Shown here: positions 8,402 to 15,294 of the stretch, piece after piece | Layout of the letters: each line of letters begins with the position of its first letter | How positions within the stretch are numbered: position 1 is the stretch's first letter | NCBI RefSeq assembly: GCF_024105665.1 | Contig: NZ_JAAAMK010000002.1 | Location: 248,001 to 312,000, forward strand | DNA: 64,000 nucleotides | Source of the DNA: Aliihoeflea aestuarii | GTDB taxonomy: Bacteria; Pseudomonadota; Alphaproteobacteria; Rhizobiales; Rhizobiaceae | Reading direction: 5' to 3' | Notes under the pieces: model-generated | Told to the model about the DNA's origin: nothing | The model's database searches: none | The model's input: the letters and a program-made list of their open reading frames with translations, nothing else | Translations under genes and position numbers: made by a program

Positions 8402-9190
8402 TTACGCCACGGATTGCGGCAGAACGAACGGCACGCCGGATCGCGGCGTGCGACCGACGCGCAGCCGGCAATCGAATACGCGCTCGATGGTCGTATCGGT
8501 GAGAACCGCCGCAGGCGAACCGACTGCCGCCACCCTGCCCTCATGAACCATCATCACCTCGTCGGCGAACATCGCCGTCAGGTTGAGATCGTGCAGAACC
8601 GCGATCACGCCGCCGCCGCGCCGCGCATAGTCGCGCGCGATCTCCATGATCACGAGCTGATGCTTCACGTCGAGGCTGGACACAGGCTCGTCGAGAAAGA
8701 GGAAGCGCGAAGTTCCGTCGACGACCGGCTGCCAAACCTGACACAGCACCCGCGCCAACTGAACACGCTGCTGCTCGCCGCCCGACAGTTCCTGATAATA
8801 GCGTCCAGCAAAACCGGCCAGATCGACCTTGGTCAGGGCACGTTCGGGCAGCGTTTCTAGATCTCGCACTGGGACGCCGGACCGTCCGCCCAGCAGACCG
8901 AGACGCAAGATCTCACGCACGGTGAACGGGAACGACAGGACGGTCTGTTGCGGTAGGACAGCGCGAAGACCGGCCGCCTGCCATGGCTTCATGATTTTCA
9001 GGTCGCGGCCTGCGATCACAATCTCGCCCGTCGAACGCAAATCCCCCGACAGCGCTTTCAAAAAGGTCGATTTGCCGGAGCCGTTCGGCCCGACGATCGC
9101 CGTGACTTCGCCCGCGCGCGCGGCGAAATCGATCCCGTACAGAATCTGCCTGCCACCGAGCGAAACCCTCACGTTTTTCGCTTCGATCAT
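8402..9190 (-). CDS. hmuV: Heme ABC transporter ATP-binding protein HmuV
   Basis: ATPase of the HmuTUV heme importer, acting at the cytoplasmic face of the inner membrane. The 262-aa protein has Walker A GPNGSGKST (34-42), signature LSGGEQ (135-140) and Walker B LFLDEP (164-169). It follows hmuU by 7 bases and is the last gene of the hmuP-S-T-U-V run. All key motifs are intact. Confidence 0.94.
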   Translation of the reverse strand: MIEAKNVRVSLGGRQILYGIDFAARAGEVTAIVGPNGSGKSTFLKALSGDLRSTGEIVIAGRDLKIMKPWQAAGLRAVLPQQTVLSFPFTVREILRLGLLGGRSGVPVRDLETLPERALTKVDLAGFAGRYYQELSGGEQQRVQLARVLCQVWQPVVDGTSRFLFLDEPVSSLDVKHQLVIMEIARDYARRGGGVIAVLHDLNLTAMFADEVMMVHEGRVAAVGSPAAVLTDTTIERVFDCRLRVGRTPRSGVPFVLPQSVA

Positions 9191-9197
9191 GTCGCCC

Positions 9198-10289
9198 TCA
9201 AAGGTCGAGCACGCCGCGACGGCGCAGCAATATCCACAGGAAGAACGGGGCGCCGACGGCGGCCGTTACGATGCCAATCGGCAGTTCCGCCGGCGCCACG
9301 ATGGTCCGCGACACGGCATCGGCCAGAAGAAGCAGGCTCGCGCCGAGCAGAGCGGAGGCCGGCAAGAGATAGCGATGATCCGGCCCGATCGAAAGGCGCA
9401 GGAGATGCGGCACCACGATCCCAATGAACCCGATCCCGCCGGACACTGCGACGGACGCGCCAACGGCAGCGGCAACCGCGACGATCGCGGTGTTCTTCAA
9501 TCGTTGAACCGGCACGCCGAGATGATTGGCAGCCGCTTCGCCAAGCGCGAGCGCATTGAGGCCCTTCGCCAGAAAGGGCGCGGCCAGAAGTGCCAGGACG
9601 ATGATCGGTCCTGCTGCCGCGATCTTGGCCCAGGTCGCGCCCGCAAGCGATCCCAGCCCCCAGAAAGTCAGATCGCGCAACTGGTTGTCGTTCGCCATGT
9701 AGACGAGAACGCCGGAAAAAGCGCCCGCCAGGGCGCCCAGCGCGATACCGGCCAGAAGCATGGTTGCGACCGACGTCTGGCCGCGTCGCGTGGCGACTTT
9801 ATAGAGAAGCAGCGTCGTCGCCAGCCCGCCGCAAAAGGCTGCGAGCGGCAGCGCGTAGATGCCGAAAAGCGCAACGACTGGCCCGAGCGCAGTGCCGCCC
9901 AATACGATGATCGAAATCGCGCCCAACCCTGCACCCGCCGAAACACCGACGAGCCCCGGATCGGCGAGCGGATTGCGGAAAAGCCCCTGCATCACCGCTC
10001 CGGACACCGCGAGAGCCGCGCCGATCAGAATGCCGAGCACGATGCGCGGCAGGCGAATTTCGTAGATGATGACGCGGTCGCGCGCCGAAATGACGGCATC
10101 CTCGGAAAACGAGGCACGGATGAGATCGGCCACGGACGCGTCCGAAGCGCCCGTCGTCAGGCTGAACAGCGAGACGAAAACGAGCACGAGCGCGAGCGTG
10201 GCGATGACAAGCCTGCCGAGGGCGGATCGATCGCCCGCCGCGCGCATCCGTCCGAAACGCGTCGTCGGCAGATTTTGCACCAATGCCAT
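9198..10289 (-). CDS. hmuU: Heme ABC transporter permease HmuU
   Basis: FecCD-type permease that forms the channel for heme import through the inner membrane. The 363-aa protein is hydrophobic throughout, with about nine to ten membrane segments. It has the FecCD-family pattern IRLPRIVLGILIGAALAVSG near residue 75 and the coupling segment around GLVGVSAGAGLG. It starts one base after the hmuT stop and ends 7 bases before hmuV, so the three are probably translated together. Confidence 0.93.
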   Translation of the reverse strand: MALVQNLPTTRFGRMRAAGDRSALGRLVIATLALVLVFVSLFSLTTGASDASVADLIRASFSEDAVISARDRVIIYEIRLPRIVLGILIGAALAVSGAVMQGLFRNPLADPGLVGVSAGAGLGAISIIVLGGTALGPVVALFGIYALPLAAFCGGLATTLLLYKVATRRGQTSVATMLLAGIALGALAGAFSGVLVYMANDNQLRDLTFWGLGSLAGATWAKIAAAGPIIVLALLAAPFLAKGLNALALGEAAANHLGVPVQRLKNTAIVAVAAAVGASVAVSGGIGFIGIVVPHLLRLSIGPDHRYLLPASALLGASLLLLADAVSRTIVAPAELPIGIVTAAVGAPFFLWILLRRRGVLDL

Positions 10290-10290
10290 G

Positions 10291-11139
10291 TCAGTCCGTC
10301 ACGGTGTTGCCGTAGAGTTCGTCGGCGAGTTCGCGGGCGGCCGCGCCCGTACGCGGACCAAAGCCGAGAACGTAATTGCCTTCGACGAGGACGACCCGAC
10401 CGTTTTGCGCCGCGGGCGTCACCGAGAGAGCTTGCTGCGACGACAGGTCTGTCGATGTCGGTTCACTCTCGCCGCCGCGATTCATCAGCAGGATGACATC
10501 GGGTGACGCCGTCACGATCGCCTCGTCGGTCAATTGCTTGTAGCCGGCATAATCGGTGATGGCGTTCTGCCCGCCGGCCAGTTCGATCATCCCGTTCGCG
10601 GCCGTTCCGGTGCCGGAAGCCAGCACGCGGCCGCCTTCCATGGACAGGATGAACAGCACTCTGGCGCGTTCATCGATCGAGGCCGCCGCATCTTCGGCGG
10701 CGCGCAGATCGGCATCGACGTCTGCCGCAAGCTCGGCGGCTTCCTCTTCGATACCGAGTGCCTGCCCGACCGCATCGATCTTCGCCAGCACCCCTTCGCG
10801 GTCGAAGCTTTCCGGCACCGTCACGACCGGCACGCTCGCCGACTTGATGACCGCAACCGCTTCGGGCGGCCCCGCCCCTTCGAGCGTCAGGATCAGATCG
10901 GGATCGACGGAAAGCACGCCTTCCGGCGACAGGGCGCGCATATAGCCGACATCGGGCAAATCGAGCGCCTGCGCGGGGAACAGGCTGGTCGAATCGCGTG
11001 CGATCAGCCGCTCTTCCTGCCCGAGCGCGTAGACAATCTCGGTCAAGGAACCACCGATCGCGACGATGCGTTCCTGCGCGACGGCGGACGTAGCGAGTGA
11101 AACCAGCGCTACGGAAAGCAGACTACGGACGATTGTCAT
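10291..11139 (-). CDS. hmuT: Periplasmic heme-binding protein HmuT
   Basis: Substrate-binding protein that delivers heme from the periplasm to HmuUV. The 282-aa product has a Sec signal peptide (about residues 1-21, cleavage after SAVA) and a PBP2/TroA-type fold beginning ERIVAIGGSLTEIVYALG. It lies between hmuS and hmuU with gaps of 15 and 1 bases. The outer-membrane receptor that would supply heme (HmuR/ShmR type) is not in this window. Confidence 0.92.
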   Translation of the reverse strand: MTIVRSLLSVALVSLATSAVAQERIVAIGGSLTEIVYALGQEERLIARDSTSLFPAQALDLPDVGYMRALSPEGVLSVDPDLILTLEGAGPPEAVAVIKSASVPVVTVPESFDREGVLAKIDAVGQALGIEEEAAELAADVDADLRAAEDAAASIDERARVLFILSMEGGRVLASGTGTAANGMIELAGGQNAITDYAGYKQLTDEAIVTASPDVILLMNRGGESEPTSTDLSSQQALSVTPAAQNGRVVLVEGNYVLGFGPRTGAAARELADELYGNTVTD

Positions 11140-11154
11140 TGATGAAATCCCGAT

Positions 11155-12207
11155 TCACGCCGCTGTCGAGCGCGCGACGCGCGGCAGGTTCTCGGCGATC
11201 AGGCGCCAGTCGCTTCGCTCATCCTGGCCCTCCGACCGTTTGCCGAAGAACTGGATGATGAGTTCACCCTTGGCGTCGTAGGCTTCAATGGACGTGGCGT
11301 GCCCTTCCTTGGTCGGCTTGCGCACGCCCCATAGTTCGGCAACGTGATCGGCCCGCAAATGGAGATGGAATGTCGGATCCATGACGTTGATCCACGGTCC
11401 CATCGGCTTGACGTTCACGATCGGCCCGGAATGAATCTGGATGCAACCCTGGTTGCCGACGAAGCACATGATCGGGAAGCCCTGATCCACGGCGTGATTG
11501 AACATCGCATTCAGGCCGCTGACATCCAGTTGCCAGGCATAATCGTCGCCGACCAGACCGACGGCCTCGCGGCGCGACAGTTTCAGCGAACGCAAAAGCC
11601 CGACGAACTGGTGCGGATCGGTCATCGTGCTCCAGCGCTCGCGAACGGCGTTGCCGTCGGCGTCGGCAGGCACTACCGCGGAAGGCGCCGAGTGTTCGAT
11701 CTCAAGTTCCTGCACCTGTTCGTCGCTGGCGAGTTCAGCCACGAGCTTGTGGAAAGCGTAGAGGTTGGATGCCGGGCGCAGATGGATCTTGTGGACCGCG
11801 TTTCCGAACGTGTCGAAGAATTGCAGGCTGCGGCGGATATCGTCGCCGTCGCGCTTTTCCACCGCGAAGCCGTGTGCCCACGCACGCGGAAATATCCGAA
11901 GATCGATCTCGCCGCCCAGCACCATCGCACTGTGCGTGCCCGGGTGGACGTTGTCGTAAAAGCCGATCTTCTCATGCACGGCGCTTTCGTTGCGGGTCAG
12001 CGCCATCACTTCGCCGACGGCTTCGAGACCTGCAAGAAGGTCGTTCACGCGCGGCTCGATGCATGTGGTGCCCTCGCCGACATGCGCGGCGACGAACTGC
12101 GCCTCACTGATGCCGAGTTGTGCAGCAAGATCGCGCTCGCGCATTTTTGGATTGTCAGCGCGAGCCTGACGGATTTCGCGCGGCGACGGCTTGATGAAAG
12201 TCGTCAT
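11155..12207 (-). CDS. hmuS: Hemin-degrading factor HmuS
   Basis: Cytoplasmic heme-binding protein of the HemS/ChuX family that accepts imported heme and, in some species, helps degrade it. The 350-aa protein shows the duplicated fold: an N-terminal half with NESAVHEKIGFYDNV and a C-terminal half with GNQGCIQIHSGPI and LHLRADHVAELWGVRKP. Length is normal. It starts 7 bases after the hmuP stop, so it should share the hmuP promoter and IRO box. Confidence 0.93.
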   Translation of the reverse strand: MTTFIKPSPREIRQARADNPKMRERDLAAQLGISEAQFVAAHVGEGTTCIEPRVNDLLAGLEAVGEVMALTRNESAVHEKIGFYDNVHPGTHSAMVLGGEIDLRIFPRAWAHGFAVEKRDGDDIRRSLQFFDTFGNAVHKIHLRPASNLYAFHKLVAELASDEQVQELEIEHSAPSAVVPADADGNAVRERWSTMTDPHQFVGLLRSLKLSRREAVGLVGDDYAWQLDVSGLNAMFNHAVDQGFPIMCFVGNQGCIQIHSGPIVNVKPMGPWINVMDPTFHLHLRADHVAELWGVRKPTKEGHATSIEAYDAKGELIIQFFGKRSEGQDERSDWRLIAENLPRVARSTAA

Positions 12208-12214
12208 GGAACAC

Positions 12215-12412
12215 CTATTTGTTGAGGATCAGCTTGCCCTGGCGGGTGATCTTGAGGCGGTATAGCGAGCCGCCGTGATCGATGCCGATTTCGGTCTGCC
12301 CGGCGAAGAGGTCCGAACTCTTCAGGCGGCGCAGTTCAAAATGGGAGTCCGTCGGCTTCCAGTCGGTCTTCGACCGGTCCGTGAACGCGTCGGGTGCGTT
12401 GCTCATGTTCAC
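12215..12412 (-). CDS. hmuP: Hemin uptake protein HmuP
   Basis: HmuP (65 aa) is a small regulator found in rhizobia and relatives; in Bradyrhizobium it activates heme-transport genes together with Irr. The C-terminal segment GGSLYRLKITRQGKLILNK is the conserved core of the family, preceded by SSDLFAGQTEIGIDH. It is the first gene of the hmu run. A TGA-N9-TCA operator lies 67 bases before its start. Confidence 0.9.
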   Translation of the reverse strand: MNMSNAPDAFTDRSKTDWKPTDSHFELRRLKSSDLFAGQTEIGIDHGGSLYRLKITRQGKLILNK

Positions 12413-12478
12413 GTCTCATACCCCTTGAAGTGCCGGGCTTGCCGAGGGCTGGCTGGGCGACATGAAAGTTTGTATTCT

Positions 12479-12493
12479 TGACACCAATAATCA
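12479..12493. promoter_or_regulatory. IRO box: candidate RirA operator before hmuP
   Basis: TGA (12479-12481), CACCAATAA, TCA (12491-12493) match the iron-responsive operator core. On the plus strand it overlaps a TTGACA hexamer (12478-12483). The box lies between the divergent hmuP operon and the tonB cluster and could repress both when iron is plentiful. Outer symmetry is weaker than at the rirA box. Confidence 0.55.
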
Positions 12494-12622
12494 GGTTTTA
12501 TAGGGGATGGCAATACCGGAGTATTTCACTCAACAAATAGCCTTTCACATCGAACGTCGACAAGCTGCCCGGCGCAAAATACGCTGCCCCAACGTCCCTC
12601 ACGCCGCAATTCGGAGAGTTTC

Positions 12623-13108
12623 ATGCCCCTGATTTCCAAGCGTCTTCCTCTTGGCCTCATGATCGGGGCACTCCTGTGCTCGTCTGCTTTTGCGCAAAAC
12701 GCGACGCCGGACGATGCGCAGGCAGAAACGACGTCGGAGGCCGCGCAGGAAACGCAGACGGGGCCGCTATCGGTCGAGCTCAATTCGCTTCAGCCATCCG
12801 ATGGCGGATGCCGGCTGACCTTCGTTGTGGAAAACGGCATGGGCAGCGATCTGTCGCGGGCGGCGTTCGAACTCGTTCTTTTCGATGCCGAAGGAACAGT
12901 CGAACGCATCACCGTCGTCGATTTTCAGGATCTGCCGGATGCCGGCACGAAAGTCCGGCAATTCGACTTCAAGGGCACGCAATGTGATCGGCTGGGACGC
13001 GTCCTCATCAACGATACGACCGATTGCACCGGCGACGGTGTCGAGCCGCGAGCCTGCCTGAACAGCCTGGAAACGTCGACCAGAACATCGATCGAATTTG
13101 GAACCTGA
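12623..13108 (+). CDS. Conserved exported protein, first gene of the tonB cluster
   Basis: I do not recognise a named family beyond 'exported protein found beside tonB in Rhizobiales'. The 161-aa product has a signal peptide (residues 1-24, ending SSAFAQ). An acidic linker rich in T, A and E follows, then a compact domain with four cysteines (GGCRLTF, GTQCDRLG, TTDCTG, RACLNS) that could form two disulfides in the periplasm. The ATG at 12623 is preceded by GGAGAG. It is the first gene of a plus-strand run ending in hmuQ, divergent from hmuP. Confidence 0.75.
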   Translation: MPLISKRLPLGLMIGALLCSSAFAQNATPDDAQAETTSEAAQETQTGPLSVELNSLQPSDGGCRLTFVVENGMGSDLSRAAFELVLFDAEGTVERITVVDFQDLPDAGTKVRQFDFKGTQCDRLGRVLINDTTDCTGDGVEPRACLNSLETSTRTSIEFGT

Positions 13109-13148
13109 ACAGCCGCCGTCCCGTCGTGATCTTGCATAAGGTGTTGCC

Positions 13149-13340
13149 ATGAAGCCGGTTTGGCGTCTTCCCTCATCGAAACAGGGCCGAGAAGCGGCGG
13201 TTCTTGTTGTCGTCGGCGTTTCCATGTTCGGCTTTGCCGTGATCGGAAACTCGATGACACGGCCGCTCGATCATCTGCTGGATGCCGACAATAGAAATGC
13301 CGCGACGATTCAGGTCGTGACCCAGCATGTGAGAAGATGA
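13149..13340 (+). CDS. 63-aa membrane protein immediately before tonB
   Basis: Small protein with one predicted transmembrane helix (about residues 17-36, AAVLVVVGVSMFGFAVIGNS) between a basic N-terminus and a polar tail. It has a good ribosome site (AAGGTG five bases before ATG). Its stop overlaps the tonB start as ATGA (13337-13340), so translation of the two is probably coupled. No family recognised. It is far too short to be ExbB or ExbD, the usual partners of TonB. Confidence 0.65.
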   Translation: MKPVWRLPSSKQGREAAVLVVVGVSMFGFAVIGNSMTRPLDHLLDADNRNAATIQVVTQHVRR

Positions 13341-14320
13341 CAACACGCCACCTCAAATGGACCGCCGCTTTCGCCGTTTCGACCGCGCTTCACGCAGGCG
13401 CCGTCGGGCTGTTCATGATGCCGTCGGACGAATCCGTGCAGATTGCGGGCGGACAGCCCGTCGTCCTGAGCATTCAGGGCAATGCGATGGAGGACCTGAC
13501 TTCCGCGGGCGAAATCGCCGAGGCAGTCGAGCCGACCGATACCGCCGAGGCGGTCGAGCCCGAGCAGGAAATTGCGGCAGTGCAGCCCGAAACGGTACAA
13601 CCCGAGCGCACCGAGCCGGAGCCCGCACAGGAAATCGAACCCGTTCAATCCGAAGCGGTCGAACCCGAGCCGGTGGAAACCCCTCCCGAGCCTACCGAAC
13701 AAGCCGTGCCCGTGCCCCCCGATGCTGTGCCGCCGCCCGAAGCGCCGGACACTGCCGCGGTCGAGCCTGAGACTTTGGCGCCGTTGCCCGAAGACGAACT
13801 GGCATTGGTCGATGTGCCGATCCCCACCGCACGTCCCGAATACACGCCCCCGCCCCCGCCAAGACAACAGGCGCAGCGCACCGAGCGGCCACGCCAGCAG
13901 CAGGCCGCTCCACGCCAGCAAGGCTCGGGCGGACAGAACCAGGCGGACACGCGCCGCGGTGCCGAACAGGGTGGCGCAAGCGGGGCCAGCGCCCCTTCGG
14001 GCCAATCGGCACAGTCGAACGCCGCCGGAAACGCGGCCGTATCCAATTACCCCGGTCAGGTGGCCACTCGGCTGCGCCGCGCGCTGCAATATCCGCGTGA
14101 TGCACAGCGGCAGGGCATTCGCGGCGAGGTGCATGTACGCTTCACCGTCAACGCATCCGGGCAGGCGGCAGGCATCACCGTTGCGCGCAGTTCCGGCCAT
14201 GCCGTTCTCGATCAGGCAGCCGTCGCCACGGTGCAGCGCGCCTCGCCGTTCCCGGCCATTCCCGCTGCCGCGGCGCGTTCGTCATGGCCATTCACCGTGC
14301 CTCTCGTGTTCTCCCGGTAA
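13337..14320 (+). CDS. tonB: TonB family energy-transducing protein
   Basis: TonB transmits the proton-motive force from the inner membrane to outer-membrane receptors. The 327-aa product has an N-terminal membrane anchor (about residues 9-27). A long periplasmic spacer with many EPV/PEP units spans about 60-180, and a Q/G/S-rich stretch spans about 180-235. The TonB C-terminal domain runs from about 240 to the end (PGQVATRLRRALQYPRDAQ; GEVHVRFTVNASGQ). No exbB or exbD is nearby. Its placement between hmuP and a heme oxygenase gene suggests service of heme receptors. Confidence 0.88.
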   Translation: MTTRHLKWTAAFAVSTALHAGAVGLFMMPSDESVQIAGGQPVVLSIQGNAMEDLTSAGEIAEAVEPTDTAEAVEPEQEIAAVQPETVQPERTEPEPAQEIEPVQSEAVEPEPVETPPEPTEQAVPVPPDAVPPPEAPDTAAVEPETLAPLPEDELALVDVPIPTARPEYTPPPPPRQQAQRTERPRQQQAAPRQQGSGGQNQADTRRGAEQGGASGASAPSGQSAQSNAAGNAAVSNYPGQVATRLRRALQYPRDAQRQGIRGEVHVRFTVNASGQAAGITVARSSGHAVLDQAAVATVQRASPFPAIPAAAARSSWPFTVPLVFSR

Positions 14321-14326
14321 CCGGCC

Positions 14327-14602
14327 ATGTCTCTGCTCGGATTTCACCTGATGGCAAGCGAACGGGGCGACGGCCTTCATCCTCAGCTTCGCACGCTTCT
14401 GGAAAGCCGTCACAAAATCGAAACCGACGAGCGCGTCGTCGATCTTGCTTCCAACCGACCGGGATCGATGATCCAGGCAGGTCCCAATCCCATCGCGCTC
14501 GGCAACGATTTTCGTCCGGGCAATGTCGTCAGGTTCGACGGCAACGACAGGCAGGCCGTGCTCGATGCACGGCCGACGCACAGCATGAAAGGTAAGGTCT
14601 AA
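14327..14602 (+). CDS. Hypothetical protein between tonB and hmuQ
   Basis: A 91-codon frame with no recognised family. Support comes from position: it begins 6 bases after tonB, runs in the same direction, and its stop overlaps the next start as TAATG. Against it, the ribosome site is weak and open frames of similar length exist on the other strand. It is polar, with no signal peptide or membrane segment. Confidence 0.4.
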   Translation: MSLLGFHLMASERGDGLHPQLRTLLESRHKIETDERVVDLASNRPGSMIQAGPNPIALGNDFRPGNVVRFDGNDRQAVLDARPTHSMKGKV

Positions 14603-14916
14603 TGTATATCGCGATGAACCGCTTCAAGGTGAAGAACGGCTCGGAAACCGATTTCGAGGATGTCTGGAAGAACCGCGACTCCACCTTGTCCGAAATGAAG
14701 GGGTTTCGCGAGTTCCACCTTCTGCGCGGGCCGGTGAACGAAGCGGAAGGCTATACGCTCTTCGCCTCGCATACCGTCTGGGAAAGCCAGGACGACTTCA
14801 CCGCCTGGACCAAATCCCAGAATTTCCGCGATGCCCACAAGAACGCGGGAACGACGAAGCCCGCCTATATCGGACATCCGCAGTTCGAGGGCTTTTCCGT
14901 CGTCGAAGGTGCCTGA
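14602..14916 (+). CDS. hmuQ: Heme-degrading monooxygenase (IsdG/HmuQ-like)
   Basis: Member of the antibiotic-biosynthesis-monooxygenase fold (104 aa) that in rhizobia includes HmuQ/HmuD, enzymes that open the heme ring and release iron. Candidate active-site residues of the IsdG group are visible: an Asn near the start (MNRFKVKNGSE), a Trp in FTAWTKSQNFRDAHK, and the following His. The gene lies in the tonB run next to the hmu transport genes, which supports a role in using imported heme. ABM-fold proteins vary in function, so the activity remains inferred. Confidence 0.8.
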   Translation: MYIAMNRFKVKNGSETDFEDVWKNRDSTLSEMKGFREFHLLRGPVNEAEGYTLFASHTVWESQDDFTAWTKSQNFRDAHKNAGTTKPAYIGHPQFEGFSVVEGA

Positions 14917-14918
14917 CA

Positions 14919-15290
14919 ATGCGCGATCTGGAGGAGACGGCGCGCGCGATCCCCATCCTGCCCTCGCTCGATATTGCCCGCACCCGGCGCTTCTACGAGG
15001 AAAAGCTCGGCTTTTCAGGCGAGCATTACGAGGACGAAGACTATCTCATCGTCACGCGCGGCGAGATCGAACTGCACTTCTGGCGGACCGATGACGAGAA
15101 GCTGCCGCCCGTCTCCTCCGCCTACATTCGCGGCCGCGACGTTCTGGCCCTCCACGCTGATTTCACGGCGCGCGGCGCCGAGAAAATCAGCGAAGTCATG
15201 TCCCGCGACTGGGGCATGACTGAATTCTATGTCTGGGACCCGGACGGCAATCTTCTGCGGATCGGCCTGCCGACCGAGTGCTTCGCCTGA
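14919..15290 (+). CDS. VOC family (glyoxalase/bleomycin-resistance fold) protein
   Basis: Single-domain VOC protein of 123 aa. It has the usual opening (LPSLDIARTRRFYEEKLGF) and metal-site region near the end (YVWDPDGNLLRIG). Substrate is unknown; related proteins include bleomycin-binding proteins and small dioxygenases. It starts 2 bases after hmuQ, so it belongs to the same transcript. It is convergent with putA, stops 4 bases apart. Confidence 0.8.
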   Translation: MRDLEETARAIPILPSLDIARTRRFYEEKLGFSGEHYEDEDYLIVTRGEIELHFWRTDDEKLPPVSSAYIRGRDVLALHADFTARGAEKISEVMSRDWGMTEFYVWDPDGNLLRIGLPTECFA

Positions 15291-15294
15291 GCGA

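Noticed and set aside
8829-10496. Long plus-strand open frame opposite hmuV/hmuU/hmuT
   Set aside because: Composition-driven shadow: Arg/Gln-rich, no family, and the minus-strand genes have full motifs.
12413-12622. Irr (ICE-box) operator near hmuP
   Set aside because: No convincing palindromic ICE-box was found; only the TGA-N9-TCA element is supported.
14282-14581. Minus-strand 99-codon frame opposite the tonB-hmuQ spacer
   Set aside because: It overlaps the tonB end, points against the operon and has no ribosome site or family; the plus-strand frame fits the context better.
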